A DNA stretch of 21,966 nucleotides from an uncultured Eubacteriaceae bacterium (GCA_947630385.1 CANRHG010000013.1:1-21966), one strand, 5' to 3'; shown: positions 5,943 to 13,788, counted from the first letter of the stretch. Made by a program: numbers and translations. The notes: generated from the letters alone by a model not told the origin.

Positions 5943-7988
5943 TTGAAAAAGTCTTTAGTTTTATTTTTTGCCCTGCTTCTTAGTTTAGTCGGCTTTTCTG
6001 GTTCTGCCTTTGCAGCAAATGAGCTTTATTATAAGAATGCTGAGGGAGAGATAGTAGGGACGACTCTTGCATCGACAGCAACAAGTGTAAATAATGCGAG
6101 TTTTACGGCAGGGACGGCCTACGCGATCTTAAATGATTTGACTTGGACCTATAACGGGACTGCGCTTGATAAAAATGTCGATGTCGTTTTAGGCCCTGGA
6201 GTTACGTTAACTTTAGAGAACATAAACCTGACTACGGGGGGTTATTTAAATTTTTATACCGGATCAACGACCCAGGCGGGAGCGGGTAGTGTCAAACCAG
6301 CCACAGTTAAGCTAGGAGGAACTTCTCTTCCTTATCGTGGAGACGCGGCGGGAGCCGGAGCAGCGAATTTAGGCCTCATTTTCTATAGTACAGTCATGGA
6401 AAATATCGGAACCTTAAATCTAGGTCCGGCTACAGGCCAAACAACAGCCTTGTCGAATGTCACCCTTTACCAAGGTGGGACGAATACCGCTCAGGGTGTT
6501 ATCAACTTAAATAGCTTAGGTAACCGTCATAATCCAGACTTTACCATCATGGATGGCCAGACCTTTATAAATAACGGTACGTTTAACTGGCTTCAAGGTG
6601 GGATCGGATACGGAATGTGGCAGAACGACGGTAAACTGACCTCTACCGGGGAGGGTACCGGAACTTTTGAAAACAACGGTCTCCTTGATATCCCCAATTT
6701 GGACCAGTCTGATGGTAATGTGACTCTGGAAGAGGGAACTCTTGAGAATAATAAAGGCGGAATAATTAATTTAAGTACTCCGAAGGACAGCGGAACAATT
6801 ACGGTTCAGTATAAGAATAGTATACGGAATGCCGGGACTTTAAATATCACTGGTCCTGCGGTAGGCAGTGGCGGGGGTATCGTTCTGGCAAACGGTGGCC
6901 CAGGAAGCAGTTATGGTTTTGTCAACTTACCCGGAGGCGTGATTGATCTAGGAGCTCCTTTAACAGTTGCTAGAGGTGGTTACAACATTAACGAAGGGAC
7001 CACTTATCTTACAAAATGGGATACAACTATTGAGCCTGGCGGGAATTTTATTAACAGCGGTGAATATTACGTTGGATATACACCTAGTTATACCGGTAAT
7101 CCTGAACTAGCTACTCCAAATCCGAGCAGTTACACTTTCTTTGTTAATGAAGGTAATGTAGATAATTCCGGAGAGTTTATCATGGCAAAGAGTAACGATA
7201 ATGGCGGTAGTGCTAATCTAACTCTTCGGTTAATGAATGGGTCGACCTGGACAAATCAGGCTACTTCAACATTTATTATCAATCCCAACGCCTTCACTTA
7301 TATGCAGGGTGCAAGTCTGATCAACCAGCCGGATACTTACGGCAGTATCATTCTCTATAATCAATCAAGTGGAACTTGGCCGGCGATGTCTGATGGTTGG
7401 ACTAAAGGGGTAAATGTCGCAAATTACTCGGACGATAGGGGGGATTTTTACGTTTACAATTCCTTAAGTAGTTCCAACTCATCTATAGCATTGCCTAATC
7501 TTACAAATTGGGATTTTAGCGGTTGGGTCTTAAACGATAACTTAAATTATAGACTTTACTCTGGGACGACCCCGACTTCGGGACCGTTTTTTGCTCTAAA
7601 TGTACTTAATGGGAACGATGCGGACGTTGTACCCGTACAATACGTTTATTTAACCCAAAACGAAATCAATTTCTATAATACCGGAGAGTTCCAGACACAG
7701 CCAATCGACTTTTCAACCGCTCCAAATGGGCTAAGTGCCGAAAACTTTAAATTCCAGCTTTTGGGACCGAATGGGAATGAGGTCGCTGTCTTTACGTCTA
7801 CTGGAGAACCTGCAACAGGAAATAATCTAATCTTCACAGCGATTCCCGGACAGTACGGTGTGAGCGACTTAGGCGAGCTTCAGATCATCGTTCCAAACAA
7901 CGGAGCCGGTCCGGGAGCTTACATGACTTATAACGGCGATGGCCGATCCGACGGGTGGACACTATACGCTCATTGCTACGGCTCTTAG
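5943..7988 (+). CDS. N-terminal part of a giant secreted adhesin-like protein (signal peptide, beta-helix-like region); frame broken at the end
   Basis: I start at TTG 5943 because AGAGG lies 5 bases before it and it gives a clean signal peptide: two Lys, a hydrophobic core LVLFFALLL, and AFA cleavage after residue 24. The GTG at 5916 lies inside the inverted repeat and puts charged residues before this signal. The rest (~650 residues) is rich in Gly, Asn and Thr, with many short turns such as IGTLNLG, FINNGTFNW, TFENNGLLDI, NAGTLNITG, FINSGEYY and DNSGEFIM, as in right-handed beta-helix adhesins and autotransporter-like passengers. After about base 7935 the reading becomes unlike the protein (...HCYGS) and stops, while the neighbouring frame continues a sensible Gly-rich sequence to 10713. 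It is almost certainly the first half of one ~1590-residue protein interrupted by a frameshift. Function (adhesion, surface layer) is inference. Confidence 0.8.
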   Translation: MKKSLVLFFALLLSLVGFSGSAFAANELYYKNAEGEIVGTTLASTATSVNNASFTAGTAYAILNDLTWTYNGTALDKNVDVVLGPGVTLTLENINLTTGGYLNFYTGSTTQAGAGSVKPATVKLGGTSLPYRGDAAGAGAANLGLIFYSTVMENIGTLNLGPATGQTTALSNVTLYQGGTNTAQGVINLNSLGNRHNPDFTIMDGQTFINNGTFNWLQGGIGYGMWQNDGKLTSTGEGTGTFENNGLLDIPNLDQSDGNVTLEEGTLENNKGGIINLSTPKDSGTITVQYKNSIRNAGTLNITGPAVGSGGGIVLANGGPGSSYGFVNLPGGVIDLGAPLTVARGGYNINEGTTYLTKWDTTIEPGGNFINSGEYYVGYTPSYTGNPELATPNPSSYTFFVNEGNVDNSGEFIMAKSNDNGGSANLTLRLMNGSTWTNQATSTFIINPNAFTYMQGASLINQPDTYGSIILYNQSSGTWPAMSDGWTKGVNVANYSDDRGDFYVYNSLSSSNSSIALPNLTNWDFSGWVLNDNLNYRLYSGTTPTSGPFFALNVLNGNDADVVPVQYVYLTQNEINFYNTGEFQTQPIDFSTAPNGLSAENFKFQLLGPNGNEVAVFTSTGEPATGNNLIFTAIPGQYGVSDLGELQIIVPNNGAGPGAYMTYNGDGRSDGWTLYAHCYGS

Positions 7989-10713
7989 GCCTTACAATAA
8001 CGGACAGATAGCACAGGCTCAGTCGGTCGTCAATTTTAATAATACCAATGTTAGCAGTGTCACGCTTACCGACGAGGATGGGGAGGCCGTTCCTTATAGG
8101 AGTATTCAGGTCAGCCTTCCGGAAGAGCCCACAATGCAATTTGACTACGAAGCTAAAGGGGCCAACGGAAACGTCGTTCCGCAAAATCCGGCGAGCCAGG
8201 TCAAATACAATCTATATCTGAGTCCATCTGCTGTTACAAATCTACCACAACAGAATACTTTACCAAAGGCAGAGGGCTACGCCTACGCCAACGATGAAGG
8301 TCTTGTGACTTTCCTTAAGCCAACGCCTCCAGGATCTTATCTGATCATTACAGTCACGGTCGACGGCGTTGATTCTTCGAACTGGGCTTCGATCCAGGTC
8401 TCGGCGAGCGATCAGGGCGTCTTCCTTAGCGAGATCCGTCCAAAACAGGAGACGGTCAATCTGTCAATTCTTACGTTTGACCCGAATTTTGACGGGAACG
8501 AAGACGCGGTCGATCCTGATACCGGGGAAATAGAACCTAACGAAGATTATTACTATGGCTTCTATGAACTTCAGGACAACATCTTACCTTATCCGACGAC
8601 GGCCATCTTTGATCCGAAGAACTTAAGCTTTACTTCGAGCAACGACGACTTAAACGTTCAGGAATGGCCTTCGGGGAATTTAGACAATAACGGGACGGAC
8701 GATTTCATCCGTGTTCCAAACGGAGACTATTCCGGAACGACCACGATCACAGCGACTTATACGCTCCAAGATGGGACCGTACTTACGACCGACTTTAACG
8801 TTGTCGTAGGACCTTACGTTGAAGCGAGATCGATGGAATCTATCTCGCCGCTTAACTTTATTCTTGGGCAAACGCCTACTCAAAATGTCATGGCAACCCT
8901 TACGCCCTCGAATACGACACAATTAGCAAAGGTCACTTATAACAATTCGAATCCATCCGTCGTTCAGGTCGACGACAGGGGCGACGTATCAGCCATCGGC
9001 GTAGGAACGGCCAACATCACGACCAATGCCGTTATCTATAACGCACCTTTAAGTAGCACTTTCTCCCAACAGCAAATGATCGACAGCATCAATACACAGG
9101 GGATTTCGAGTACAGCCCCCGCTACTCTTGGCGGTCTTTCAGGGGTAACTAAGGTTAATGTAAAAGAAGCCGTACCGAAAGTTCTTACGATCACGCCGAA
9201 CGGCGGGACCATTGGAGTCGGCGAGACCTTAGATCTGACGGCCAGTTACGACGGACAGGAAGTCGAAGCTACCTGGACTTCGAGCGACGATAATGTTGCG
9301 ACCGTCGAAAATGGAACCGTTACGGGTCTTTCCGAAGGTAGCGTCGAAATCACGGCCGAATATGGGGGCTTAGAACAAACCGTTACGGTCACGGTTTCGA
9401 ATGAGCCGACTCCAACAGAGGGCTTAACTATCTCACCGACGACACTAAGCTTAACGGTCGGATCGACCGGGCTACTGACGGCTTCTAGCGACATGCTTCC
9501 TGAAGGAGCTATGATCGAGTGGAGTTCTAGTAGTCAGGCTATTGCCACCGTCACACCGAGCGACGATACTCTGGCGGCTACAATCACGGGCGTTTCAGCC
9601 GGAACGGCTACGATCACCGCTACTTATACGGATGAAGAAACCGGCGAAGAACTCACCGGAACGGCAACTGTAACAGTCACAGCTGCTCCCACGCAGCCGA
9701 CTTCGATCACGGTCAATCCGGCAACGTCTTATCTGACAACTTTACAAAACGGTGCAAGTAGCACGACCTTAACGGCTACGATCGCTCCGGCGGATTATAC
9801 CGGAACCGTGACTTGGACGACGGATGCTCCGAGCGTAGTTAGCCTAACACCAAACGGAAACAGCGTGACCGTCACGGCTCTTGCCGGAGGTGAAGCCACC
9901 GTTACGGCAACGATCGGAACCGTCTCAGGCTCCGCTACGGTAGTTGTAAATAATGAAAGCTATATTGGAAACGTCGCCGTTACGGCTACGACTCCGGACA
10001 GCTACACGGTCTCGGCCACGGTTTCCCCGAATCCGGCTCTAACCGGAGCTGAACCCGTGACCTCGGTTTCGATCTACACCTGGTCGACCTCGAACCAGTC
10101 TGATATGGACTGTAAGTTAGTCAATCCGCTCCAGGCCGGAGGAAACTCCTTTAGTTTCTCCTTCCCGGTCAACAATACGCCGGTCAACGAATATTACAAC
10201 ATCGCCGATAGTATCAAGATCCACGTCTACGCCTCTACGGCTACGACGGCCAGCTTTATCGGAAGCTACGGCCACGACTGGATCGACGCTACAGCGGCCC
10301 AGGGCAAGAACGTCGCTTATGTGACTTATTCCCAAAACAACGGCTTTAATACGCCGACCGTCTACGACGGGACGATCTCCGGGACCGAAGGCAGGGCCTT
10401 AGGCCTAGAAGGAATAAGAGTCTCTTCCCCGATCGATGGCGTAGAAGTCGAAACGGACGTTCACGTCACCGACATCGGTTGGATGAACAACATCGCCGAC
10501 GGGACTTACGCCGGTACGATGGGACGAAACCTTCAGGTCCAGGCCGTAAGGCTAAGACTGACCGGTCCGAACGCGTCGAACTATAGGATCGAATACAACG
10601 TCCACGGGCGCAACTACGGCTGGCAGGGATGGACGTCCCAGGGTCAGGAAGCCGGAACCACCGGACAGAACCTCCCACTTGAAGCCATCCAGATCCGTAT
10701 CGTGCCGGCTTAA
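7939..10713 (+). CDS. C-terminal part of the same surface protein: Big (Ig-like) repeats, GBS Bsp-like region, two ChW repeats
   Basis: This 924-codon frame overlaps the previous one by 50 bases in the +1 frame. Its ATG has no ribosome site and no signal peptide, so it is best read as the continuation of the upstream gene. Bacterial Ig-like Big_2 domains follow in order: from base ~8818 (MESISPLNFILGQT), ~9180 (LTITPNGGTIGVGETLDLTA ... WTSSDDNVATVENGTVTGL), ~9420 (LTISPTTLSLTVG) and ~9700 (SITVNPATSYLTTL). From ~9955 to ~10370 is a region like GBS Bsp-like repeats (YTVSATVSPN, WSTSNQSDMDCKL, IKIHVYAS). The end, ~10380-10710, has two ChW repeats (HVTDIGWMNNIADGTYAGT; YNVHGRNYGWQGWTSQGQ) shared with the 1-734 protein, probably for surface attachment. 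It would act outside the cell; ligand unknown. Base composition becomes visibly GC-richer toward this end than in the N-terminal half. Confidence 0.82.
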   Translation: MADPTGGHYTLIATALRPYNNGQIAQAQSVVNFNNTNVSSVTLTDEDGEAVPYRSIQVSLPEEPTMQFDYEAKGANGNVVPQNPASQVKYNLYLSPSAVTNLPQQNTLPKAEGYAYANDEGLVTFLKPTPPGSYLIITVTVDGVDSSNWASIQVSASDQGVFLSEIRPKQETVNLSILTFDPNFDGNEDAVDPDTGEIEPNEDYYYGFYELQDNILPYPTTAIFDPKNLSFTSSNDDLNVQEWPSGNLDNNGTDDFIRVPNGDYSGTTTITATYTLQDGTVLTTDFNVVVGPYVEARSMESISPLNFILGQTPTQNVMATLTPSNTTQLAKVTYNNSNPSVVQVDDRGDVSAIGVGTANITTNAVIYNAPLSSTFSQQQMIDSINTQGISSTAPATLGGLSGVTKVNVKEAVPKVLTITPNGGTIGVGETLDLTASYDGQEVEATWTSSDDNVATVENGTVTGLSEGSVEITAEYGGLEQTVTVTVSNEPTPTEGLTISPTTLSLTVGSTGLLTASSDMLPEGAMIEWSSSSQAIATVTPSDDTLAATITGVSAGTATITATYTDEETGEELTGTATVTVTAAPTQPTSITVNPATSYLTTLQNGASSTTLTATIAPADYTGTVTWTTDAPSVVSLTPNGNSVTVTALAGGEATVTATIGTVSGSATVVVNNESYIGNVAVTATTPDSYTVSATVSPNPALTGAEPVTSVSIYTWSTSNQSDMDCKLVNPLQAGGNSFSFSFPVNNTPVNEYYNIADSIKIHVYASTATTASFIGSYGHDWIDATAAQGKNVAYVTYSQNNGFNTPTVYDGTISGTEGRALGLEGIRVSSPIDGVEVETDVHVTDIGWMNNIADGTYAGTMGRNLQVQAVRLRLTGPNASNYRIEYNVHGRNYGWQGWTSQGQEAGTTGQNLPLEAIQIRIVPA

Positions 10714-10728
10714 ATCAATTTGTTTTTA

Positions 10729-10780
10729 AGAAGAATCGGACGGTCTTCGTAATTAAAGGCGAAATCTTCGATTCTTTTTA
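10729..10780 (+). terminator. Probable terminator of the adhesin gene
   Basis: AAGAATCG (10731-10738) pairs with CGATTCTT (10769-10776), with a smaller TTCG/CGAA helix inside, then T5. It starts 16 bases after the stop codon. The long loop makes it weaker than the hairpin at 10967. Confidence 0.5.
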
Positions 10781-10847
10781 AGAAAATATAGGACGGCTCT
10801 AGCTTTAGAGCTATCCAAAGCAAAATTATTCCTTTTTTCTTAATCTG

Positions 10848-10896
10848 GTCCGAGAAGCAAAGACAGAAAATATTTTCTACTCTTAGCTTTTCGGAC
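10848..10896. repeat. Nested inverted repeat (possible cruciform or RNA hairpin)
   Basis: GTCCGAGAAGC (10848-10858) pairs with GCTTTTCGGAC (10886-10896), 11 pairs with one G-U. Between them is the perfect 14-base palindrome AGAAAATATTTTCT (10865-10878). It sits between two terminators, with a small GCTCTA/TAGAGC hairpin just upstream (about 10796-10811). Confidence 0.6.
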
Positions 10897-10966
10897 TATT
10901 TTATTTAAGAGAGCTTATATCTTTCTAATTCTCTCATCTTTGTGAAAAGCTTTTACGAGAAAAAAG

Positions 10967-11023
10967 AAACCGGAGCCAAAACTTATCTATAAACTATGGA
11001 TAAGCTTTGGCTCCGGTTTTTTG
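10967..11023 (+). terminator. Long, strong rho-independent terminator, second after the adhesin gene
   Basis: Arms 10967-10987 and 10999-11019 pair at 20 of 21 positions (core ACCGGAGCCAAA), with an 11-base loop, then a T run. The reverse strand also ends in a run of T, so it may work both ways. Confidence 0.85.
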
Positions 11024-11096
11024 TTTAACTCTCCTTTCTTATCTTCCTTTATTTTATAAACAGGTTCGCTAAACTCTGATTAAAAACTGTAGATTT

Positions 11097-11125
11097 TTGA
11101 GTTAAGCCATCTCTGAATCTGTAAA
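11097..11125 (+). promoter_or_regulatory. Candidate promoter of the small hydrophobic peptide gene
   Basis: TTGAGT (11097-11102), 17 bp, then TGTAAA (11120-11125), about 50 bp before the peptide's ATG. The -10 overlaps the palindrome GTAAATTTAC (11121-11130). Confidence 0.3.
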
Positions 11126-11173
11126 TTTACGGCTATATCGATTCGTGAATTTAAATAGAAAGAAGGAGTGGTT

Positions 11174-11227
11174 ATGCTTTTTATTGTTTTGCTTATGAGT
11201 TTCGATTTTCTTCAGTTGTACTCATGA
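11174..11227 (+). CDS. Possible type I toxin-like hydrophobic peptide, probably frameshifted
   Basis: An excellent ribosome site (AAGGAG near 11163-11168, about 6 bases before the ATG) precedes a 17-codon frame, MLFIVLLMSFDFLQLYS, whose TGA overlaps a second ATG (ATGA at 11224). The second frame (11224-11361) begins MILIMIQEYVNTKR. Joining the two by a shift near base 11218 would give one hydrophobic helix followed by Lys/Arg, the design of holin-like type I toxins of Bacillota. Downstream come a 9-bp hairpin GGACTCAGA/TCTGAGTCC and a CTAATTC/GAATTAG hairpin, also seen in such loci. On the opposite strand a perfect TATAAT near 11408-11413 could drive an antisense RNA, though its -35 is poor. 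This is pattern-based inference; it may be a decayed or spurious gene. Confidence 0.3.
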   Translation: MLFIVLLMSFDFLQLYS

Positions 11228-11369
11228 TATTAATTATGATTCAAGAATATGTAAATACTAAACGCTTAATAGAAGGAAGAAGGACTCAGAAGAATCCAAA
11301 AAATCTGAGTCCAACGACAACAAGCCTAATTCGACGCAATAGTTCTGAATTAGATTTTTAGAGCTAAAT

Positions 11370-11398
11370 TCAGAGACATTTGTAAACGTCTCTTTTTC
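11370..11398 (+). terminator. Rho-independent terminator of the small peptide transcript
   Basis: AGAGAC (11372-11377) pairs with GTCTCT (11388-11393), extended by TTT/AAA in the loop, then T5. Confidence 0.6.
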
Positions 11399-12115
11399 TA
11401 TAACTTAATTATACTAAGATTTTAGGCTTAAAAACAGATTTTTATCTTGATTTTCGATTGATTAAAAGACTTAGAGGAAAACAAGCAGCTGTCTAATTAT
11501 AATAAACGCCAAGATTAAGCAGCTGTAAAATCTGTCTTAAAAAGGCAACCATCTGGCAGCTCTTTTCTGTTGGTTATAATTATACCAAATTTTTTCTAGA
11601 AAGATACCCTTTCAGGAAAATATCTCAATTTTTCTGGAAATTCCTAAATCGGTTTATTCAGTAAAAAACTAAGTAATTATATCTCTAATCACTCTCAGAG
11701 AGGCTGTTATTTGCGCTGTAATGCCCAGATAATTCATAACTCTTTTTTATCGTTCAATTGAAATTGATTTTTCTTAAAAAGATTCAGTAAGCTTTCCTTT
11801 CAAAAAGCCTATCATCTTAACTTTATTAATTCGAATCAATAAGAAAAATGTAAGCGTTCTTCTTATAATATATAGAAAGAAACAGTCGTGAACTTCTAAC
11901 CTTTTTCTCTAAATTCAGATAAAACATAATTATAAGAAGGAAGTTCCGTTCCTACTTTTTCTGATTGTTTTAACAGATCACAGCCGTTCATTTTATTTTT
12001 GTTTTTAATGTTCAAATTTAAATCTTCTCATTCATCTTTCTTCAATGTTCACTTTGGGAGATAATCAATAAGACCTTCATACGAAAAATTTTTAAGGATA
12101 CGAAGTAAAATGCTC

Positions 12116-12166
12116 AAATTTAAATCGTACCTTAAAGTTAGTACATTTCTGTACCAACTTTAAGGT
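12116..12166. repeat. 51-bp dispersed hairpin repeat, copy 2
   Basis: AAATTTAAATC (12116-12126), two bases, then arms 12129-12145 (ACCTTAAAGTTAGTACA) and 12150-12166 around loop TTTC. The arms pair at 16 of 17 positions. It lies ~70 bp before the ATPase ATG and immediately upstream of its likely promoter region (TATGAT at 12196-12201, TTGACC at 12189-12194), so it could be an operator as well as a mobile-type repeat. Confidence 0.75.
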
Positions 12167-12234
12167 GAAATCATTATTTTTGGAGAAATTGACCCTATGA
12201 TAGAGATAAAAGTATTTAAAGGATAGTGGGATTC

Positions 12235-13515
12235 ATGAAAAAGGAATTAATCCCAAGGGATTTTTACATAGATAAACTAATTCGTTCTATGTGGAACGGT
12301 GAAATAAAGGTGATCACCGGACTTCGAAGAAGTGGAAAATCTGTACTTTTATTTGATTTTTTCTACGACTATCTTTTGGGCCGTGAAGTTACGGAAGAAC
12401 AAATCATTAAAATCGAGCTTGCTCATAGCCGTTCTAATAAGTACCGAAATCCCATCGTCCTATGCGATTACATCGAAGAGATGATCAAAAATGATCCGGA
12501 TAAAGATCACTACCTTTTTATCGATGACGTCGGGCTTATTAAAAAAGTAGTCGATAAAGAAAACGGGGGAATCGAAGTTACTATTTACGATGTCTTAAAC
12601 GAGCTTAAAAATTACAAAAATCTTGATGTTTATGTAACGGGAAGCAACTCGGCGGGACTATCGGGCGCTGTCCCAACAGAATTTAGAGGAAGAGCTACCC
12701 AAATTCACCTCTATCCCTTATCGTTTGAAGAATTTTATTCCCACGTAGGCCTCGATGAAGATAAAGCCCTAGAAAACTACATGCGTTACGGGGGAATGCC
12801 CGAGCTTCTTTCTATAGAGGAAAAAGATAAAAGGCAGTATTTAGAAAGTTTGTACGAAGAGCTCTACCTTAAAGATATCATGGAGCGCTATAAGATTAAG
12901 CGCGTTGGTGTCTTAAACGATATTTTAGATCTTTTGGCTTCACAACTAGGCTCTCCCACCAATCCGACGAAGATCGCAAATACGTTAATGAGTAAAAGGA
13001 ATGAAAAAATTTCAACGGCTCTTGTCTCGGGCTATATTCGGCACGCGACCGATTCCTTTTTGCTACATATGGCCCGACGCTATGACGTAAAAAGAAAATC
13101 GTACTTTAAATACCCGAACAAATACTATTACACGGACATTGGCCTACGAAACGCACGCTTAAGTTTTAAAAATTATGACCCGGGAAATATTATGGAAAAT
13201 CTCATTTATAACGATTTAATCCGAAGAGGTTACACGGTAGGTGTCGGAGTCGTAAAAGAGAGAACAGAAAAACACAGCAACCAAAAGCAAATTGACTTTG
13301 TCGCAAGTAAGGCCGATAAGAAAGTTTATATCCAGTCAGCGTTCTGTTTGGATGATAGTAATAGAGAATTTAATCTTAAACCTTTAACGCTAACCGGCGA
13401 TTTTTTTAAAAAAATTATCGTCCGCATGGATATTCCCCATAACTTCTATGATGCGAACGGGATCTTTCACTGTAACCTTATCGATTTTTTATTGGGACGC
13501 GTAGAAATATTTTAA
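12235..13515 (+). CDS. AAA ATPase of the AAA_14/DUF4143 family
   Basis: This 426-residue protein has the standard two-part architecture. The N-terminal P-loop domain has Walker A GLRRSGKS (29-36), Walker B LFIDDV (D97, D98) and a sensor-1-like TGSNS (135-139). The usual Walker B of the family ends D-E; here it is D-D, so hydrolysis may be altered. The C-terminal DUF4143 region (from ~210) ends in a nuclease-like fold pattern: ENLIYNDLIRRGY (E321), QIDFVASK (D354) and VYIQSAF (Q367). The cellular role of this widespread family is not established; members are often solitary and variably present. ATG 12235 is preferred over the in-frame GTG at 12226 because AAGGA sits only 3 bases before the GTG. 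It stands alone between repeat-rich non-coding stretches. Confidence 0.85.
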   Translation: MKKELIPRDFYIDKLIRSMWNGEIKVITGLRRSGKSVLLFDFFYDYLLGREVTEEQIIKIELAHSRSNKYRNPIVLCDYIEEMIKNDPDKDHYLFIDDVGLIKKVVDKENGGIEVTIYDVLNELKNYKNLDVYVTGSNSAGLSGAVPTEFRGRATQIHLYPLSFEEFYSHVGLDEDKALENYMRYGGMPELLSIEEKDKRQYLESLYEELYLKDIMERYKIKRVGVLNDILDLLASQLGSPTNPTKIANTLMSKRNEKISTALVSGYIRHATDSFLLHMARRYDVKRKSYFKYPNKYYYTDIGLRNARLSFKNYDPGNIMENLIYNDLIRRGYTVGVGVVKERTEKHSNQKQIDFVASKADKKVYIQSAFCLDDSNREFNLKPLTLTGDFFKKIIVRMDIPHNFYDANGIFHCNLIDFLLGRVEIF

Positions 13516-13564
13516 TTCTAAGCTAGATTATCTAAAGCTTTGAGTTAAGAGTAGTGAAAATCGG

Positions 13565-13577
13565 GGCGATTGAAAAC
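13565..13577 (+). repeat. 13-bp inverted repeat, left arm
   Basis: GGCGATTGAAAAC is perfectly complementary to 13689-13701, bounding a 137-bp unit. Inside are a direct repeat GGAGTTAAAAT (13601 and 13623), a hairpin ATTCTAC/GTAGAAT (13632-13653) and the terminator below. Confidence 0.7.
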
Positions 13578-13651
13578 CTGGGTTTAGTATTTCTCAGAAA
13601 GGAGTTAAAATAAAAACTTTTAGGAGTTAAAATTCTACCGAGGAAAGTAGA

Positions 13652-13683
13652 ATAAAAAAACAGCCTGCGACTAGTAACTGTTT
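13652..13683 (-). terminator. Candidate terminator of the unknown small gene 13789-14148
   Basis: On the minus strand AAACAG (13678-13683 complement) pairs with CTGTTT (13658-13663 complement) around a 14-base loop and runs into T7. It is ~106 bp past the stop codon. A TATAAT on the minus strand near 13708-13713 could instead start a very short transcript ending here. Confidence 0.45.
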
Positions 13684-13688
13684 CGTTT

Positions 13689-13701
13689 GTTTTCAATCGC
13701 C
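13689..13701 (-). repeat. 13-bp inverted repeat, right arm
   Basis: GTTTTCAATCGCC, perfect reverse complement of 13565-13577. Just right of it lies the palindrome GAGCTTT-C-AAAGCTC (13735-13749). Confidence 0.7.
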
Positions 13702-13788
13702 TTTAATTATTATACCTAAATTTGACGCTTTTATGAGCTTTCAAAGCTCTGGCGCGCTGAATTAATCGTCCCGTCATTTTTCAACAAT

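Larger units (their letters stand above)
11024..12115. other. AT-rich non-coding stretch between adhesin and ATPase genes
   Basis: No gene of ordinary size is present. It holds a candidate small toxin locus (11097-11398), a 10-bp direct repeat AAGCAGCTGT near 11483 and 11516, a near-palindrome TTGGTTATAATTATACC near 11570 with -10-like hexamers on both strands, and an 11-bp perfect inverted repeat CTTCTTATAAT/ATTATAAGAAG at 11859-11869 and 11929-11939. The rest shows nothing I can support. Confidence 0.45.

Noticed and set aside
9420..9960. Short repeated ACGGTCACG-like strings suggesting a DNA repeat array
   Set aside because: They come from repeated Thr/Val codons in the Big domains and have no regular period; no CRISPR-like spacing was found anywhere in the window.
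11224..11361. 45-codon frame starting in the ATGA overlap
   Set aside because: Its second half covers a stable hairpin and looks non-coding; only the first ~14 codons fit a toxin tail, so it is discussed under the small peptide rather than listed as a gene.
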